DNA of 64,000 bases, from the NCBI GenBank assembly GCA_024400455.1, contig JAKSMU010000002.1, positions 186,001 through 250,000 on the forward strand, in the 5' to 3' direction. Source of the DNA: Bacteroidales bacterium (GTDB lineage: Bacteria > Bacteroidota > Bacteroidia > Bacteroidales > F082). The notes below the pieces were generated by a model. That model searched no databases and was not told where the DNA came from. It saw only the letters and a list, made by a program, of their open reading frames with translations. The position numbers and the translations under genes were made by a program. This document shows positions 32,809 through 42,340 of the stretch, one piece after another; the first letter of the stretch is position 1, and each line of letters starts with the position of its first letter.

Positions 32809-34011
32809 TTATTCAACCAGCAACACCAAGCCTTTCAGATAGGCACCTTCAGGATGGAAGATGTTAATCGGATGGTCGGCGGGTTGCGATAATTGGTAAA
32901 GTATTCTCACATTGCGTTTTGCATCAATGGCGGCAGCGGTTACAACGCTTTGGAAAGCAGCTTTGTCGATGGCTTGTGAACAACTGAAAGTGAACAAGAT
33001 TCCGCCTTTGGCAATCTTGCGGATGGCTTCCGCATTGATGTAACGGTAGCCCGAAAGTCCCTTGTGCTTGTCCTGATGCCGCTTGGCAAAGGCTGGCGGA
33101 TCAAGGATGATAAGGTCGAATTCATCCTGCTTCATTTCTTGCAAGAAATCCTTCATGTCGGCCACCACGCAAGGGTTTTCTTCTTTCGAATAGCCGTTCA
33201 ATTCCAGATTGGCTTCAGCGGCTAGAATCGCTTTTTTGGAAGCATCTACGGTCACGACTTTTTTGGCTTCGCCTTTCAAAGCAGTGACTGAGAAACCGCC
33301 CGTGTAGCCGAATGCATTCAGCACAGTTTTGTCCTTGGCAAGTTGGCGCACCAAGTCGCGGTTGTCGCGCTGGTCGAGGAAAAAGCCTGTCTTTTGGCCT
33401 TCTTCCCAGTCTATGTGAAACTTACTGCCGTTTTCAAGCACCGTTTCATCGGCTTTTTCGCCGAAAAGATAACCATCTTCTACCACATCATCCTTACCCA
33501 TGCGCTGCATGGCTTCGGCGCTTTTGTTGTAGATGGCATCCAGTTTCAGGTTGGGGATGAGTTTCAAAGCGCGCACAATTTCTTTCAGATGCAAGGCCAT
33601 GCCTTCGGTCTGTGCTTGAACGACAGCGGTTTTGTTATATATGTCGATAATCAGTCCAGCCAAACCATCGCCTTCGGAATGAACGAGACGATAGCAGTTC
33701 GTCTGCTGATTGTCAGTGAGATTTATGGCGTTTCGGGCCTCAAAGGCCTTGGTGAGACGATCAAGGAAAAACCATTCGTCAATCTTGCGGTTTTCGAAGC
33801 AGAGCATCTTGACGGCAATGCTGTCCGATTCGCAGAAACCTGTGCCTAAAATATTGCCCTGAAAATCGGTAACGGTAACAGTATCACCAGCTTGCAAGTT
33901 TTCGGCAGCCGATGCAATGGCACCCGAAAACACCCAAGGATGAAAACGGTGCACGGCTTCGTCCTTGCCCTTTTTCAGTTGAATTATCGGATAAAGTGCT
34001 TGTTGATTCAT
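32809..34011 (-). CDS. rlmI: RlmI-type class I SAM-dependent 23S rRNA methyltransferase
   Basis: The protein has 400 residues from ATG 34011, placed by the promoter at 34028-34035. Residues ~1-75 are a PUA domain (VHRFHPWVFSGAI, GDTVTVTDFQGNILGTGFC). The C-terminal domain is a Rossmann methyltransferase: GQKTGFFLDQRDNR, VLNAFGYTGGFSV (SAM site), VTVDASKKAI, LIILDPPAFAK (catalytic DPPxF) and FTFSCSQAID with the Cys used by m5C enzymes. E. coli RlmI makes m5C1962 in 23S rRNA; the same target is inferred here. The frame could extend upstream, but those residues would precede the promoter. Confidence 0.88.
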   Translation of the reverse strand: MNQQALYPIIQLKKGKDEAVHRFHPWVFSGAIASAAENLQAGDTVTVTDFQGNILGTGFCESDSIAVKMLCFENRKIDEWFFLDRLTKAFEARNAINLTDNQQTNCYRLVHSEGDGLAGLIIDIYNKTAVVQAQTEGMALHLKEIVRALKLIPNLKLDAIYNKSAEAMQRMGKDDVVEDGYLFGEKADETVLENGSKFHIDWEEGQKTGFFLDQRDNRDLVRQLAKDKTVLNAFGYTGGFSVTALKGEAKKVVTVDASKKAILAAEANLELNGYSKEENPCVVADMKDFLQEMKQDEFDLIILDPPAFAKRHQDKHKGLSGYRYINAEAIRKIAKGGILFTFSCSQAIDKAAFQSVVTAAAIDAKRNVRILYQLSQPADHPINIFHPEGAYLKGLVLLVE

Positions 34012-34027
34012 AATTTGAAATTTTGCG

Positions 34028-34035
34028 CAAAAATA
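34028..34035 (-). promoter_or_regulatory. -7 promoter box (TATTTTTG) for rlmI
   Basis: Minus-strand TAnnTTTG element 17 bases before ATG 34011, leader ~10 bases. It lies just downstream of the neighbouring T9SS gene's stop region. Confidence 0.65.
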
Positions 34036-34040
34036 GGGTT

Positions 34041-36089
34041 TTAATGCGTGACAACGATGCGGCAAACCTGACTCTTTCCGTCAGTTGCCTGCAACTTGAT
34101 GAAATACACGCCATTGTCAAAATCTGCGAAATTCATTTCAAAAGAATTGCCATTGACTTTGACTGTCTTTATCAGATTTCCTTGCATATCGTAAACAGCT
34201 GCATTTTGTATCGTTGTTGTAGTCTGAACAGAAACGCAGTCATGCGTAGGATTTGGAAACACCTTGCAATCCATGGTTTCGTTTTCGGCAACCGCCAAAA
34301 TCTCGTAACTCGTAATGATACGTTTTACGGAAACTATATCATTTCCATAAACCGCCTGAACTTCAACGACATAGAACTTACCGCTTTCTTCGGTGAAAAC
34401 ATATTCAGTAGCCGAACCGTTTTCAACGGCCAAAGCACCATTCAGCGTGACATTATAGCCCGTTGGATTGGCACCTTCTGCAGCGTTCCACGATGCCTTG
34501 AAAGTCGTTCCATCTTTCGTAAGAATAAGGTTTTCAACAGGATAAGGATGTTCGGTGGTTTCATACATGAAATGGCTGTTCAGCGCATTTTCCACGTCAG
34601 GTTCCTCCACCCAAACGACTACTTCCAAATCGTCCATTTCCTCGACAAAAGTCGTTGACATGTCGTAGTTGTAATCCAAATGCAGGGTTTCGCCTTGACT
34701 GAGGTTTATCGGCTTGCCATTGCCGTCGGGCAGCATCTTCATCATGACGTGATGAAATTCCGTCTCGCCATTAGAACCGACATTTCCTGTCGTAATCTTT
34801 TCATTGACAGATACATAAACCATTGCACCCACCAAATCCATGTACGACATGAGGTCGACGGAAACAAAGACCATTGTGCCTTCGGTGTGAAAAGCACCTC
34901 GGATTTCGACTGGCGAAAGCGTATTGTAATGCACGTCAAAAGCCTCTTGTGTTGGTGCGTAATTCATAAAACCTTCACAATCCATATAGACAAATGGGGC
35001 AAAAGGCACGTCGCGGTGAGGCGGCAAATGGTTGCCACGGAGGGTGACATCGAACGAATAATAGGGGTCGTATGGAACATTCATGCAGTATTTCACGTAG
35101 GAATATTTACCCGGATTGTTATCACAAAGTGCCTGCATCTCAACATTTAGCGGAGCACAAGGTTCACAATTGGCTGAGGAAAACACTTCTAACAAAGGTG
35201 TTTTCTGTGCATAGCCCAAATTGGCGGCAAGGTCTTTTTCTGCATGGTCGTCTCCGGGGTCATCATCGGTGGTGCCATTCACGCTGAGGATTTCCAGACT
35301 CAAGGTATAATTGCCCGGAGCAAGATTGGCAAGTTGTACAAAGCTTAAATCGGCAGCTTCCATTGGCGGAATGTTCACCGAAAAAGTCTCAGCAACAGGC
35401 TGATTGTCATCAATCTGATAACTTGCCTCAACGGAAGTAATGTCAAGCGTGCCGAAATTCCTGACCATCATGCCGATGGTTTTGTCGCCTGCGGCAATTT
35501 CATCCCCAACATTGATGGTACTGATGCCCAAGTCGAGCACATCGCTGCTTTGTTCGCCGATGATGAAAATGTTGTCGAAATACCAGTCATCGAAATAAGT
35601 GCTGCTGAAATAAGGTTCTACATAAATGGAAAACAGCACATTAGGTTGTCCCATATCAGCATTGTTGATGTCGAAACTTTCCTCATAAAGCATGATTTGG
35701 TCATAATCGACGATTCTCGAAAAACAACGGTTCCAGGTGCTGCCGCCATTTGAGGAAGTTTCGATGGAAACGGTGCAAGGCTGGGTTACATGCGTCACAT
35801 AATGGTTGAATGAAAATGTGACAGCGGAAACGCCCGTCAAGTCGAGGGCATTGAAAACCATGCGCGTAGGCGATGAAAAATAAGGACTCCAGCAGAGATT
35901 GAGCTCATTAGGCGTTCCGCCGGCGTAGGTCGTTGATGCAATCGACCAGTTACTGAAACCGTCTTGAGTTACATGCCAACCCGTCGGATAAGAAGCGCCA
36001 TCGAAAGTTTCTTGCAAGATGACATTGCGGGTTTGTGCCATGAGTGTTGCCGAAAACAGCATGGCAAAAAGGATGAATGTTTTTTTCAT
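34041..36089 (-). CDS. Omp28-like T9SS cargo with thioredoxin-type CxxC (paralogue 1)
   Basis: The 682-residue protein has a signal peptide (ATLMA, Gln19 at +1). Residues ~25-175 look like a jelly-roll adhesion module (QETFDGASYPTGW, DDWYFDNIFI). Then come a CARDB-like strand region and an Omp28-like thioredoxin-fold segment (LEVFSSANCEPCAPLN, ~295-420) whose CEPC fits the redox site position. Residues ~520-600 look like a fibronectin type III module, and the end is a T9SS type A tail (VFPNPTHDC, FADFDNGVYFIKL). Extracellular redox or adhesion function is possible but unproven. It lies 55 bases after a paralogue on the same strand with no promoter box between, so one transcript is likely. Confidence 0.75.
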   Translation of the reverse strand: MKKTFILFAMLFSATLMAQTRNVILQETFDGASYPTGWHVTQDGFSNWSIASTTYAGGTPNELNLCWSPYFSSPTRMVFNALDLTGVSAVTFSFNHYVTHVTQPCTVSIETSSNGGSTWNRCFSRIVDYDQIMLYEESFDINNADMGQPNVLFSIYVEPYFSSTYFDDWYFDNIFIIGEQSSDVLDLGISTINVGDEIAAGDKTIGMMVRNFGTLDITSVEASYQIDDNQPVAETFSVNIPPMEAADLSFVQLANLAPGNYTLSLEILSVNGTTDDDPGDDHAEKDLAANLGYAQKTPLLEVFSSANCEPCAPLNVEMQALCDNNPGKYSYVKYCMNVPYDPYYSFDVTLRGNHLPPHRDVPFAPFVYMDCEGFMNYAPTQEAFDVHYNTLSPVEIRGAFHTEGTMVFVSVDLMSYMDLVGAMVYVSVNEKITTGNVGSNGETEFHHVMMKMLPDGNGKPINLSQGETLHLDYNYDMSTTFVEEMDDLEVVVWVEEPDVENALNSHFMYETTEHPYPVENLILTKDGTTFKASWNAAEGANPTGYNVTLNGALAVENGSATEYVFTEESGKFYVVEVQAVYGNDIVSVKRIITSYEILAVAENETMDCKVFPNPTHDCVSVQTTTTIQNAAVYDMQGNLIKTVKVNGNSFEMNFADFDNGVYFIKLQATDGKSQVCRIVVTH

Positions 36090-36144
36090 ATTGAATTGGT
36101 GTTTATTATCATTTGGTCTTTAAAGTTGTCATATTCCATTATGC

Positions 36145-38181
36145 TTAGTGCGTGACGACAACCCTGCAAACCTGACTTTTTCCATCAGCTGCCTGCAACT
36201 TGATGAAATATACACCGTTGTTAAAATCGGTGAAATCCATTTCAAAAGTCTTGCCGCTGACTTTGGCCGTATTTATCAGATTTCCTTGCATATCGAAAAC
36301 GGCAGCATTTTGAATGGTCGCTGTAGCCTGAACGGACACAAAACCTTGAGTTGGATTTGGAAACAGCCGTACTTCATCAGCCATGTTTTCCGTAATCATC
36401 CAAGTGTTGATTTTGGTAACAAGTTGTTTCACGGATGTGTTATCATTATCATAAACAACTTGAACTTCAACGATATAGAACCTGCCAAAATCAGAAGCAA
36501 AAGTATATTCCGTTTCGGTAATTTGTGCTGCTACCAGATTGCCGTTCACAAAAACATTATAACCGACCGGATTGCCGTCGGCAGGCATATCCCACGAAAC
36601 GCTCATCAGGTTTTCCTCGCCATATTCGTTTTCTGTCAGAATCAGGTTTTCAACAGGATAAGGGTAGTTTTCCGTTTCATAAAGGAAATGGCTGTTGTAG
36701 ATGTAATGTGCGGCATAGTCTTCAATCCAAACGGCAACTTCCAAATCGTTCATTTCCTCAACGAAAGTAGCCGTCATGTCGTAATTGAAATCGAAATGCT
36801 CTTTTTCTCCGGCCCTGAAAGTCATGGGCGTTCCGTCAGCATTGGGCAGCATTTTCATCATGACGTGGTGAAATTCGGTTTCGCCGTTGGTGCCAACATT
36901 TCCCGTTGTAGTCTTCTCATTGACAGAAATATAAACCGTCAAGCCATCCATGTCGGCGTATGGCATGACATCGAGTGAAACATATATCATGCTGCCTTCG
37001 GAATGGAAAGCGCCACGGATGTCAAAAGGAGCCATCATATTGTGATGACTGCTGAACTCATCTTCATTTGGCGTAGCCGAGACTGTTTCGGCACCATCAA
37101 AAAACACTTGTGGCACGCCTGTCACATTATAGTGATATTGTCTGGCATAGCCTTCCTGTGTGAAATACGGATCGCCCGGATAAGGGAAATCTGTGACATA
37201 TTTCACGTAGGTGAACTTATCGGGGTGTGCAGCGCAAAACTCATTCATTGCCGTGTTGACCTGCACGCATGGATAGCAGGTTGATGCTGAAAAATGCTCT
37301 ATCATCGGTATCCTTTCTGCAAAGCCCAAGCTGACATTGATTTCCTTTTCCAAAACATCGTCAGATGCATCGTCGTCATGGGTTTCGTTCACTTGAAGAA
37401 GTTCCATTTTCACCACGCTTTGGCCTGGCATGAAGTTGGCTGGTGCGGCAAAATCCAACATGGCCGTTTCCAATGAAGGAATATTTAAATTGAAAACTTC
37501 AATTATAGGTTCTTGATTGTCAATTTGGTAACTTGCTTCAATGGAAGTGATTTCGGTGATGCCGTAGTTGGTCACCTGCATTCCAATGCTGTGATCGCCA
37601 CAAGCGATGTGTTCCGGCACATTAATCACATTGATGCCAAGGTCAAAATTAGTGTTAGTGTAAATGCTGATATCGTCGAAATACCAGTAATTCATGCTTA
37701 TGCTGTTGCCTTCATAGAAAATGCAAAACTGCACATTCGGCTTGCCCATGTCGGCATTGGCAATATCAAGGCTTTTTGTGTAAATTCCTGTGGTTGAGAA
37801 ACTTTCGCGCCAACATTCGTTCCAAGTGACTCCGCCATCGGAAGAGGTTGCCACACCAAGGTCGCTGGGATTATGGAAATTGTCGAGATAATGCTTGAAC
37901 GAAAAGGTAACGCTTGCCACGCCCGTCAAATCGATGGCTGGAAACACCATTCTTGAAAGTCCTTCGAACGAAGGTTCCCAGTTGAGCATCAGTTCATTAG
38001 GATTTCCGCCAGCATTATTGGTGGCAGAAATCGACCAGTTTGAGGTGCCTAAACCTGTTACCGTCCAGCCCGTCGGCATCGAGCTGCCATCGAAAAACTC
38101 CTGGAATAGCATTTCGCGGTTTTGTGCCACAGCTGTTGCCGAAATCAAGGCGGCAAGTATGATTAGTAAATACTTTTTCAT
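36145..38181 (-). CDS. Omp28-like T9SS cargo with thioredoxin-type CxxC (paralogue 2)
   Basis: The 678-residue protein has the same plan as its downstream neighbour: signal peptide (ATAVA, Gln20 at +1), jelly-roll module (QEFFDGSSMPTGW, WYFDDISI), CARDB-like region, Omp28-like thioredoxin segment with CYPC (IEHFSASTCYPCVQVN), fibronectin-like module and T9SS tail (LFPNPTQGF, FTDFNNGVYFIKLQ). The C-terminal ~70 residues of the pair are almost identical while the central parts differ. After the CxxC it has YPGDPYF ... YHYNVTGVPQVFFDG, whose cis-Pro-like VPQVFFDG is typical of thioredoxin folds. It carries the promoter for the pair. Confidence 0.75.
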   Translation of the reverse strand: MKKYLLIILAALISATAVAQNREMLFQEFFDGSSMPTGWTVTGLGTSNWSISATNNAGGNPNELMLNWEPSFEGLSRMVFPAIDLTGVASVTFSFKHYLDNFHNPSDLGVATSSDGGVTWNECWRESFSTTGIYTKSLDIANADMGKPNVQFCIFYEGNSISMNYWYFDDISIYTNTNFDLGINVINVPEHIACGDHSIGMQVTNYGITEITSIEASYQIDNQEPIIEVFNLNIPSLETAMLDFAAPANFMPGQSVVKMELLQVNETHDDDASDDVLEKEINVSLGFAERIPMIEHFSASTCYPCVQVNTAMNEFCAAHPDKFTYVKYVTDFPYPGDPYFTQEGYARQYHYNVTGVPQVFFDGAETVSATPNEDEFSSHHNMMAPFDIRGAFHSEGSMIYVSLDVMPYADMDGLTVYISVNEKTTTGNVGTNGETEFHHVMMKMLPNADGTPMTFRAGEKEHFDFNYDMTATFVEEMNDLEVAVWIEDYAAHYIYNSHFLYETENYPYPVENLILTENEYGEENLMSVSWDMPADGNPVGYNVFVNGNLVAAQITETEYTFASDFGRFYIVEVQVVYDNDNTSVKQLVTKINTWMITENMADEVRLFPNPTQGFVSVQATATIQNAAVFDMQGNLINTAKVSGKTFEMDFTDFNNGVYFIKLQAADGKSQVCRVVVTH

Positions 38182-38212
38182 GATTCTATACTTTTATTTG
38201 TTTATGATTTTG

Positions 38213-38220
38213 CAAAAATA
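38213..38220 (-). promoter_or_regulatory. -7 promoter box (TATTTTTG) for the Omp28-like pair
   Basis: Minus-strand TAnnTTTG element with a ~25-base leader to ATG 38181. Confidence 0.65.
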
Positions 38221-38318
38221 GAAAAAAGCATTTCAAAATCGCTAAAAATGTATCGCCTGAGATTGAACAATTTCAAGATATAGTGTGTTTAATGAAAGAA
38301 CTTTAAAATCATAAAGCT

Positions 38319-38942
38319 ATGTACGAATTACCAAAATTACCTTACGAACGCGACGGCTTGGAGCCTTTCATGTCGCGTGAAACCTTAGACTATCATTACG
38401 GACAACATCATGCCACCTACGTCCGCAAGCTCAACGAACTCATCAAAGGCACCGAATTTGAAAAAGGTGTCGAGTTGGACGAAATCGTGCGCAAGGCCAC
38501 AGGGCCGATTTTCAACAATGCCGCCCAAGTGTGGAACCACAATTTCTTCTGGAAATCGCTTATTCCAGATGGCAAGGGCAAGCCTCAAGGCGAACTGGCC
38601 AAAGCCATCGACAAAGCTTTCGGAAGTTTCGACAAATTCAAGGAAGAATTTAAGAATCAGGCAGTTTCGCTTTTCGGCTCAGGCTGGGTATGGCTTGTTG
38701 CCGATGCTAAAAACGAACTGTCGATTGTGCAGACGCAAAACGCCGACAGCCCGATTACCAAGCAAGGCATTACGCCACTACTCGTCTGCGATGTGTGGGA
38801 ACATGCCTATTACATCGACAAACGCAACCAGCGCGCCGCCTATCTCGACGAATTCTGGGATTTGGTGAACTGGGGATTTGTCGAGGAAAACTACAAGAAA
38901 TGCTGCGCCAGCAAATGCGGATGCAGTTGCAAACGAACGTGA
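38319..38942 (+). CDS. sodB: Iron-type superoxide dismutase with Cys-rich tail
   Basis: The 207-residue enzyme converts superoxide to oxygen and peroxide. Metal ligands are His26 (DYHYGQHH), His74 (VWNHNFFW), Asp158 and His162 (CDVWEHAYY). Gln70 in AAQVWNH is the position used by Fe-type or cambialistic enzymes. The last 13 residues hold five Cys (195, 196, 200, 202, 204), which classical SODs lack; this might bind extra metal. There is no signal peptide, so it is cytoplasmic. With hcp next door it suggests an oxygen/NO defence neighbourhood in an anaerobe. No clear TAnnTTTG box was found upstream. Confidence 0.93.
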   Translation: MYELPKLPYERDGLEPFMSRETLDYHYGQHHATYVRKLNELIKGTEFEKGVELDEIVRKATGPIFNNAAQVWNHNFFWKSLIPDGKGKPQGELAKAIDKAFGSFDKFKEEFKNQAVSLFGSGWVWLVADAKNELSIVQTQNADSPITKQGITPLLVCDVWEHAYYIDKRNQRAAYLDEFWDLVNWGFVEENYKKCCASKCGCSCKRT

Positions 38943-39124
38943 TATGTTTAATCGTTTGAAGTTTTTTGTTGAATTGTTGGGAGAGGAAAGTGTTAAAGTG
39001 AAAAGTGGAAAGTTTTTGAGTGGAAAGTGATTTTGAACTTTTTGAACAATCTTTACTGAAAACTGAAAACCAAACAACCCATCACCAATAATCCATAACT
39101 CATAACCATATAAATATCAATACT
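38943..39124 (+). other. Low-complexity leader upstream of hcp
   Basis: The 182-base gap contains near-repeats of GTGGAAAGT / GAGTGGAAAGTG (38990-39030) and AACTGAAAAC (39057-39070), then CATAACTCATAACCATA, running into the hcp ATG. No clear promoter box is seen. The style matches the repeat-built leaders of other metabolic genes here. Confidence 0.5.
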
Positions 39125-40750
39125 ATGTTCTGCTATCAATGTCAGGAAACGGCCAAGGGGACAGGCTGCACCGTGCGGGGCGTCTGCGGAAAAGAACCTT
39201 ACTTGGCCGACCAAATGGACAAACTCATCTATGCCATCCGTGGCCTTTGCGTGCTGCATACGCACATCAAAAAGTCGGGCAAAGACTGTGACTGCAATAC
39301 GCATCTCATTTTCGACGGACTGTTTGCCACCATCACCAATGCCAATTTCTGCATGGTCTCGACGGGCGAAAAACTCAAAGCTGTGGTCAAAGAGAAAAAA
39401 CGGCTGTTGCAATTCTGCAAGGACAACGGCATCAACATTCCGAACTGTGACGAAGTGTATTGCGTTGATTTCGACCACGAAGACCGCAAGTTCAGCGTGA
39501 TGTTCGAACCCGATGAAGAAATCCGTGGCTTGAAACAACTCTTAACCTACGGTGCCAAAGGCACGGCAGCCTATATCGAACATGCTGCCAACCTCGGCTT
39601 TACCGATGAGGAACTCAACGACGAACTGATTGCGGCCATCGCCCTCACCTGCTGTCACAACGAAGATGTCGGAGTGCTGATGCGAGCCATTCAAACTATG
39701 GGCGAAATAGCTTTCAAAGCCATGGAACTTTTGGACAAGGCCAACACCAAGACCTACGGCCAACCTGAAATCACGAAAGTGGATTTGGGCGTTGGTAAAA
39801 ACCCTGGCATTCTGGTTTCAGGCCACGATTTGAAGGATTTGGAAGAATTGCTGGAACAGACCCAAGGCACAGGCGTCGATGTCTACACGCACAGCGAAAT
39901 GCTGCCTGCGCATTACTATCCGTTTTTCAAGAAATATCCGAATTTTAAAGGAAACTACGGCAACGCCTGGTGGAAGCAACGCATTGAATTTGAGACCTTT
40001 AATGGACCAATTTTGTTCACTTCCAATTGCATCGTGCCGCCTTTGGAAAACGCAAGCTACAAAGGCCGCATCTTCACGACCAATTCAACGGCCTATCCAA
40101 ACACGCTTCACATCGCCGATCGTGTGGATGGCAAACCCAAGGATTTTTCACCTATTATTAATAAAGCGAGAGAATGTGAGCCGCCCATCCCGATTGAAAA
40201 GGGACAAATCACAGGCGGATTCGCTCACAATCAAGTGATTGCCTTGGCCGATAAGATTGTTGAAGCCGTCAAATCGGGCGCCATTCGTAAGTTTGTTGTC
40301 ATGGCAGGTTGCGATGGACGAATGCCGGAACGCGATTACTACACCGAATTTGCCAAAGGTTTGCCGAAAGATACCGTTATTCTGACGGCTGGCTGTGCCA
40401 AATACCGCTACATCAAGTTAAATTTGGGCGAAATCAATGGCATTCCGCGCGTGCTTGATGCCGGTCAATGCAACGATTGCTATTCCTTGGTAAAGATTGC
40501 ATTGGCCTTGAAAGATGCTTTCAACGTAAAGGATGTCAACGAGTTACCTATCATTTACAACATTGCTTGGTATGAACAAAAAGCTGTTGCCGTATTGTTA
40601 GCCTTGCTCAGTTTAGGCATTCAGAACCTTCACATCGGCCCGAGCATTCCGACCTTCATGACGCCTGATATGCGCTATGTCCTAAAACGGAAATTCAACA
40701 TTGGCACCATCACGACGGTGAAAAATGATTTGGAAACAATGTTAGCATAG
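39125..40750 (+). CDS. hcp: Hybrid cluster protein (hydroxylamine reductase)
   Basis: The 541-residue protein begins MFCYQCQETAKGTGC; Cys3, Cys6, Cys15 and Cys21 bind the N-terminal cubane in the spacing of anaerobe-type enzymes rather than the longer spacing of the [2Fe-2S] class. Further ligands of the hybrid [4Fe-2S-2O] cluster are recognisable: GHDLKDLEELLEQ (His), TNCIVPPLE (Cys), AGCAKYRY (Cys) and LDAGQCNDCYS (Cys). HCP reduces hydroxylamine or NO in nitrosative stress. The gene is monocistronic and ends at a strong shared terminator. No adjacent hcr reductase or NO-responsive regulator is visible. Confidence 0.95.
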   Translation: MFCYQCQETAKGTGCTVRGVCGKEPYLADQMDKLIYAIRGLCVLHTHIKKSGKDCDCNTHLIFDGLFATITNANFCMVSTGEKLKAVVKEKKRLLQFCKDNGINIPNCDEVYCVDFDHEDRKFSVMFEPDEEIRGLKQLLTYGAKGTAAYIEHAANLGFTDEELNDELIAAIALTCCHNEDVGVLMRAIQTMGEIAFKAMELLDKANTKTYGQPEITKVDLGVGKNPGILVSGHDLKDLEELLEQTQGTGVDVYTHSEMLPAHYYPFFKKYPNFKGNYGNAWWKQRIEFETFNGPILFTSNCIVPPLENASYKGRIFTTNSTAYPNTLHIADRVDGKPKDFSPIINKARECEPPIPIEKGQITGGFAHNQVIALADKIVEAVKSGAIRKFVVMAGCDGRMPERDYYTEFAKGLPKDTVILTAGCAKYRYIKLNLGEINGIPRVLDAGQCNDCYSLVKIALALKDAFNVKDVNELPIIYNIAWYEQKAVAVLLALLSLGIQNLHIGPSIPTFMTPDMRYVLKRKFNIGTITTVKNDLETMLA

Positions 40751-40765
40751 TTTTACCTTCATTAA

Positions 40766-40795
40766 AAAAGTGGCGCACTACAGTGCGCCACTTTT
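40766..40795. terminator. Bidirectional terminator between hcp and glnA
   Basis: AAAAGTGGCGCACT (40766-40779) and AGTGCGCCACTTTT (40782-40795) form a perfect 14-bp inverted repeat with A- and T-runs on both sides. Confidence 0.88.
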
Positions 40796-40823
40796 GTGTT
40801 ATTATGAAAAGATTCTGGAAAAC

Positions 40824-42335
40824 TTAGCCAACATGAATGTTGTCGTTGACGAACTTCATCAGCTTTTCAGGATCCTTGCTCAGTTCCTGACGGAGATTGG
40901 TGTCGTTGAAATCGTTGAGGAACTTAATCATATAATTGACGATAGCATCGGAGAACACGCCCTTAGCAGTGTAAATCTCGCGGTCCTTGTCGAGTTCTTT
41001 GGCAGCGGCAACGCATGAATCAGGCAACTGTTCGAGAGCTTCCTGGATTTGCTTGTTCTTATCGTCGTGGATGTTGACGCCGAGGCCAACGTAGGTCTTT
41101 TCTGCGATTTCCAGAGCGTTCGGAATTTCAAATCCGTGACGGGCGGCAGCGCAAAGGGCAGCCATCAGCAGATACATGTCGGCGCAACCGTCGGAAGCAC
41201 GCCATTCGAAGGTTTGCTTGTCGCTGAAATCGTGGCCAGAATTCTTTTCAAGCGGATTGCAAATAGCAGCCATGTCCTTGCCGTTGTTGACCCAGCCCAG
41301 CGGAACACGCACCAAAGCGCTGCGGTTCGAGAACGACCAGCACAATGATGTAGGAGCTTCCTGGTGAGGAACCAAACGGAAGAATGACAGCGGGTTAGGA
41401 TTGCCGAAAGCAGGCAGTGAGGTACCAGCCACCATGTAGCCGGCAATGGCTTTCTTGCATTCGTCGGTGAGTTCGCCGCCGTTGAGCATCATGCTCTTGC
41501 CATCCTTCGTGAACTTGCAGTGAACGTGCATACCTGAACCGGCTTTACCCACGGTAATCTTTGGAGCGAAGGTCAAGGTAACGCCGTACTGATAAGCCAA
41601 CTGACGCATAATCCACTTAGCGACAACGAGTTGGTCGGCTGCATCTTCGATGTTGGTTGGCAGAAACTCGATTTCGTTCTGCTCGTAAATCTTGCCATCC
41701 TGGGTGAAGTTACCCACTTCGGAGTGACCATATTTAATCAAGCCGCCAGCCTGAGCGATGAGGCGCATGGCTTCGACACGGAAATCAGTGAACTTATTAT
41801 AAGGGGCACTTTCGTGATAGCCTTTCTGGTCAGGCACAGGGTAAATTTCTTCGTCATCGGCGATGATGTAATATTCAAGTTCGCCCATGGTTTCCATCTG
41901 CATTCCAGTCGTTTCCTTGAAGACCTTGTGAGCCTTGCGGAGGATGTATTCCGGTGAACTTTCGAAAGGTTCGCCGTCGCGGTTGAAGAACGAGCAGAGA
42001 ATATCAAGCGTCGGAACTTCTGTGAAAGGATTCAGGAAAGCGGTCTTGTACTTAGGAATGACATAAAGGTCGCTCTTTCCTGCCTCGATAAATGGGAACA
42101 GGCTTGAGCCGTCGACGCGCTCACCGGCAGAAAGGATGTTCTCCAAGTGTTCTGCACTGTGAATCACGAAGTTCAAGGTTTTCAGTTTACCATCCCAGCC
42201 ACAATAGTGGAAGTTGATGAATTCGATTTCATTTTCCTCGCAGTAGCGAACGATGTCGGCGCGAGTGAATTCTGATGCAGGCTTCTGAAGGTATTGCACC
42301 AGACGATTAGGGTTCATGGCAATTTTTGCGTCCAT
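40824..42335 (-). CDS. glnA: Glutamine synthetase (type I-like)
   Basis: The 503-residue enzyme joins ammonia to glutamate using ATP. The N-terminal beta-grasp domain includes FHYCGWDGKLKTLNF and GERVDGSSLFPFI. The catalytic domain shows ELEYYI (metal Glu), AGSGMHVHCKF, NPNPLSFFRLVPHQEAP, NRSALVRVPL and FEWRASDG. Where enterobacterial enzymes have the adenylylated Tyr in an NLY motif, this protein has VNIHDD, so control by adenylylation is unlikely. It is a single-gene unit with an unusual ~100-base leader built of repeats, which may carry post-transcriptional control. Confidence 0.93.
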   Translation of the reverse strand: MDAKIAMNPNRLVQYLQKPASEFTRADIVRYCEENEIEFINFHYCGWDGKLKTLNFVIHSAEHLENILSAGERVDGSSLFPFIEAGKSDLYVIPKYKTAFLNPFTEVPTLDILCSFFNRDGEPFESSPEYILRKAHKVFKETTGMQMETMGELEYYIIADDEEIYPVPDQKGYHESAPYNKFTDFRVEAMRLIAQAGGLIKYGHSEVGNFTQDGKIYEQNEIEFLPTNIEDAADQLVVAKWIMRQLAYQYGVTLTFAPKITVGKAGSGMHVHCKFTKDGKSMMLNGGELTDECKKAIAGYMVAGTSLPAFGNPNPLSFFRLVPHQEAPTSLCWSFSNRSALVRVPLGWVNNGKDMAAICNPLEKNSGHDFSDKQTFEWRASDGCADMYLLMAALCAAARHGFEIPNALEIAEKTYVGLGVNIHDDKNKQIQEALEQLPDSCVAAAKELDKDREIYTAKGVFSDAIVNYMIKFLNDFNDTNLRQELSKDPEKLMKFVNDNIHVG

Positions 42336-42340
42336 TATTT

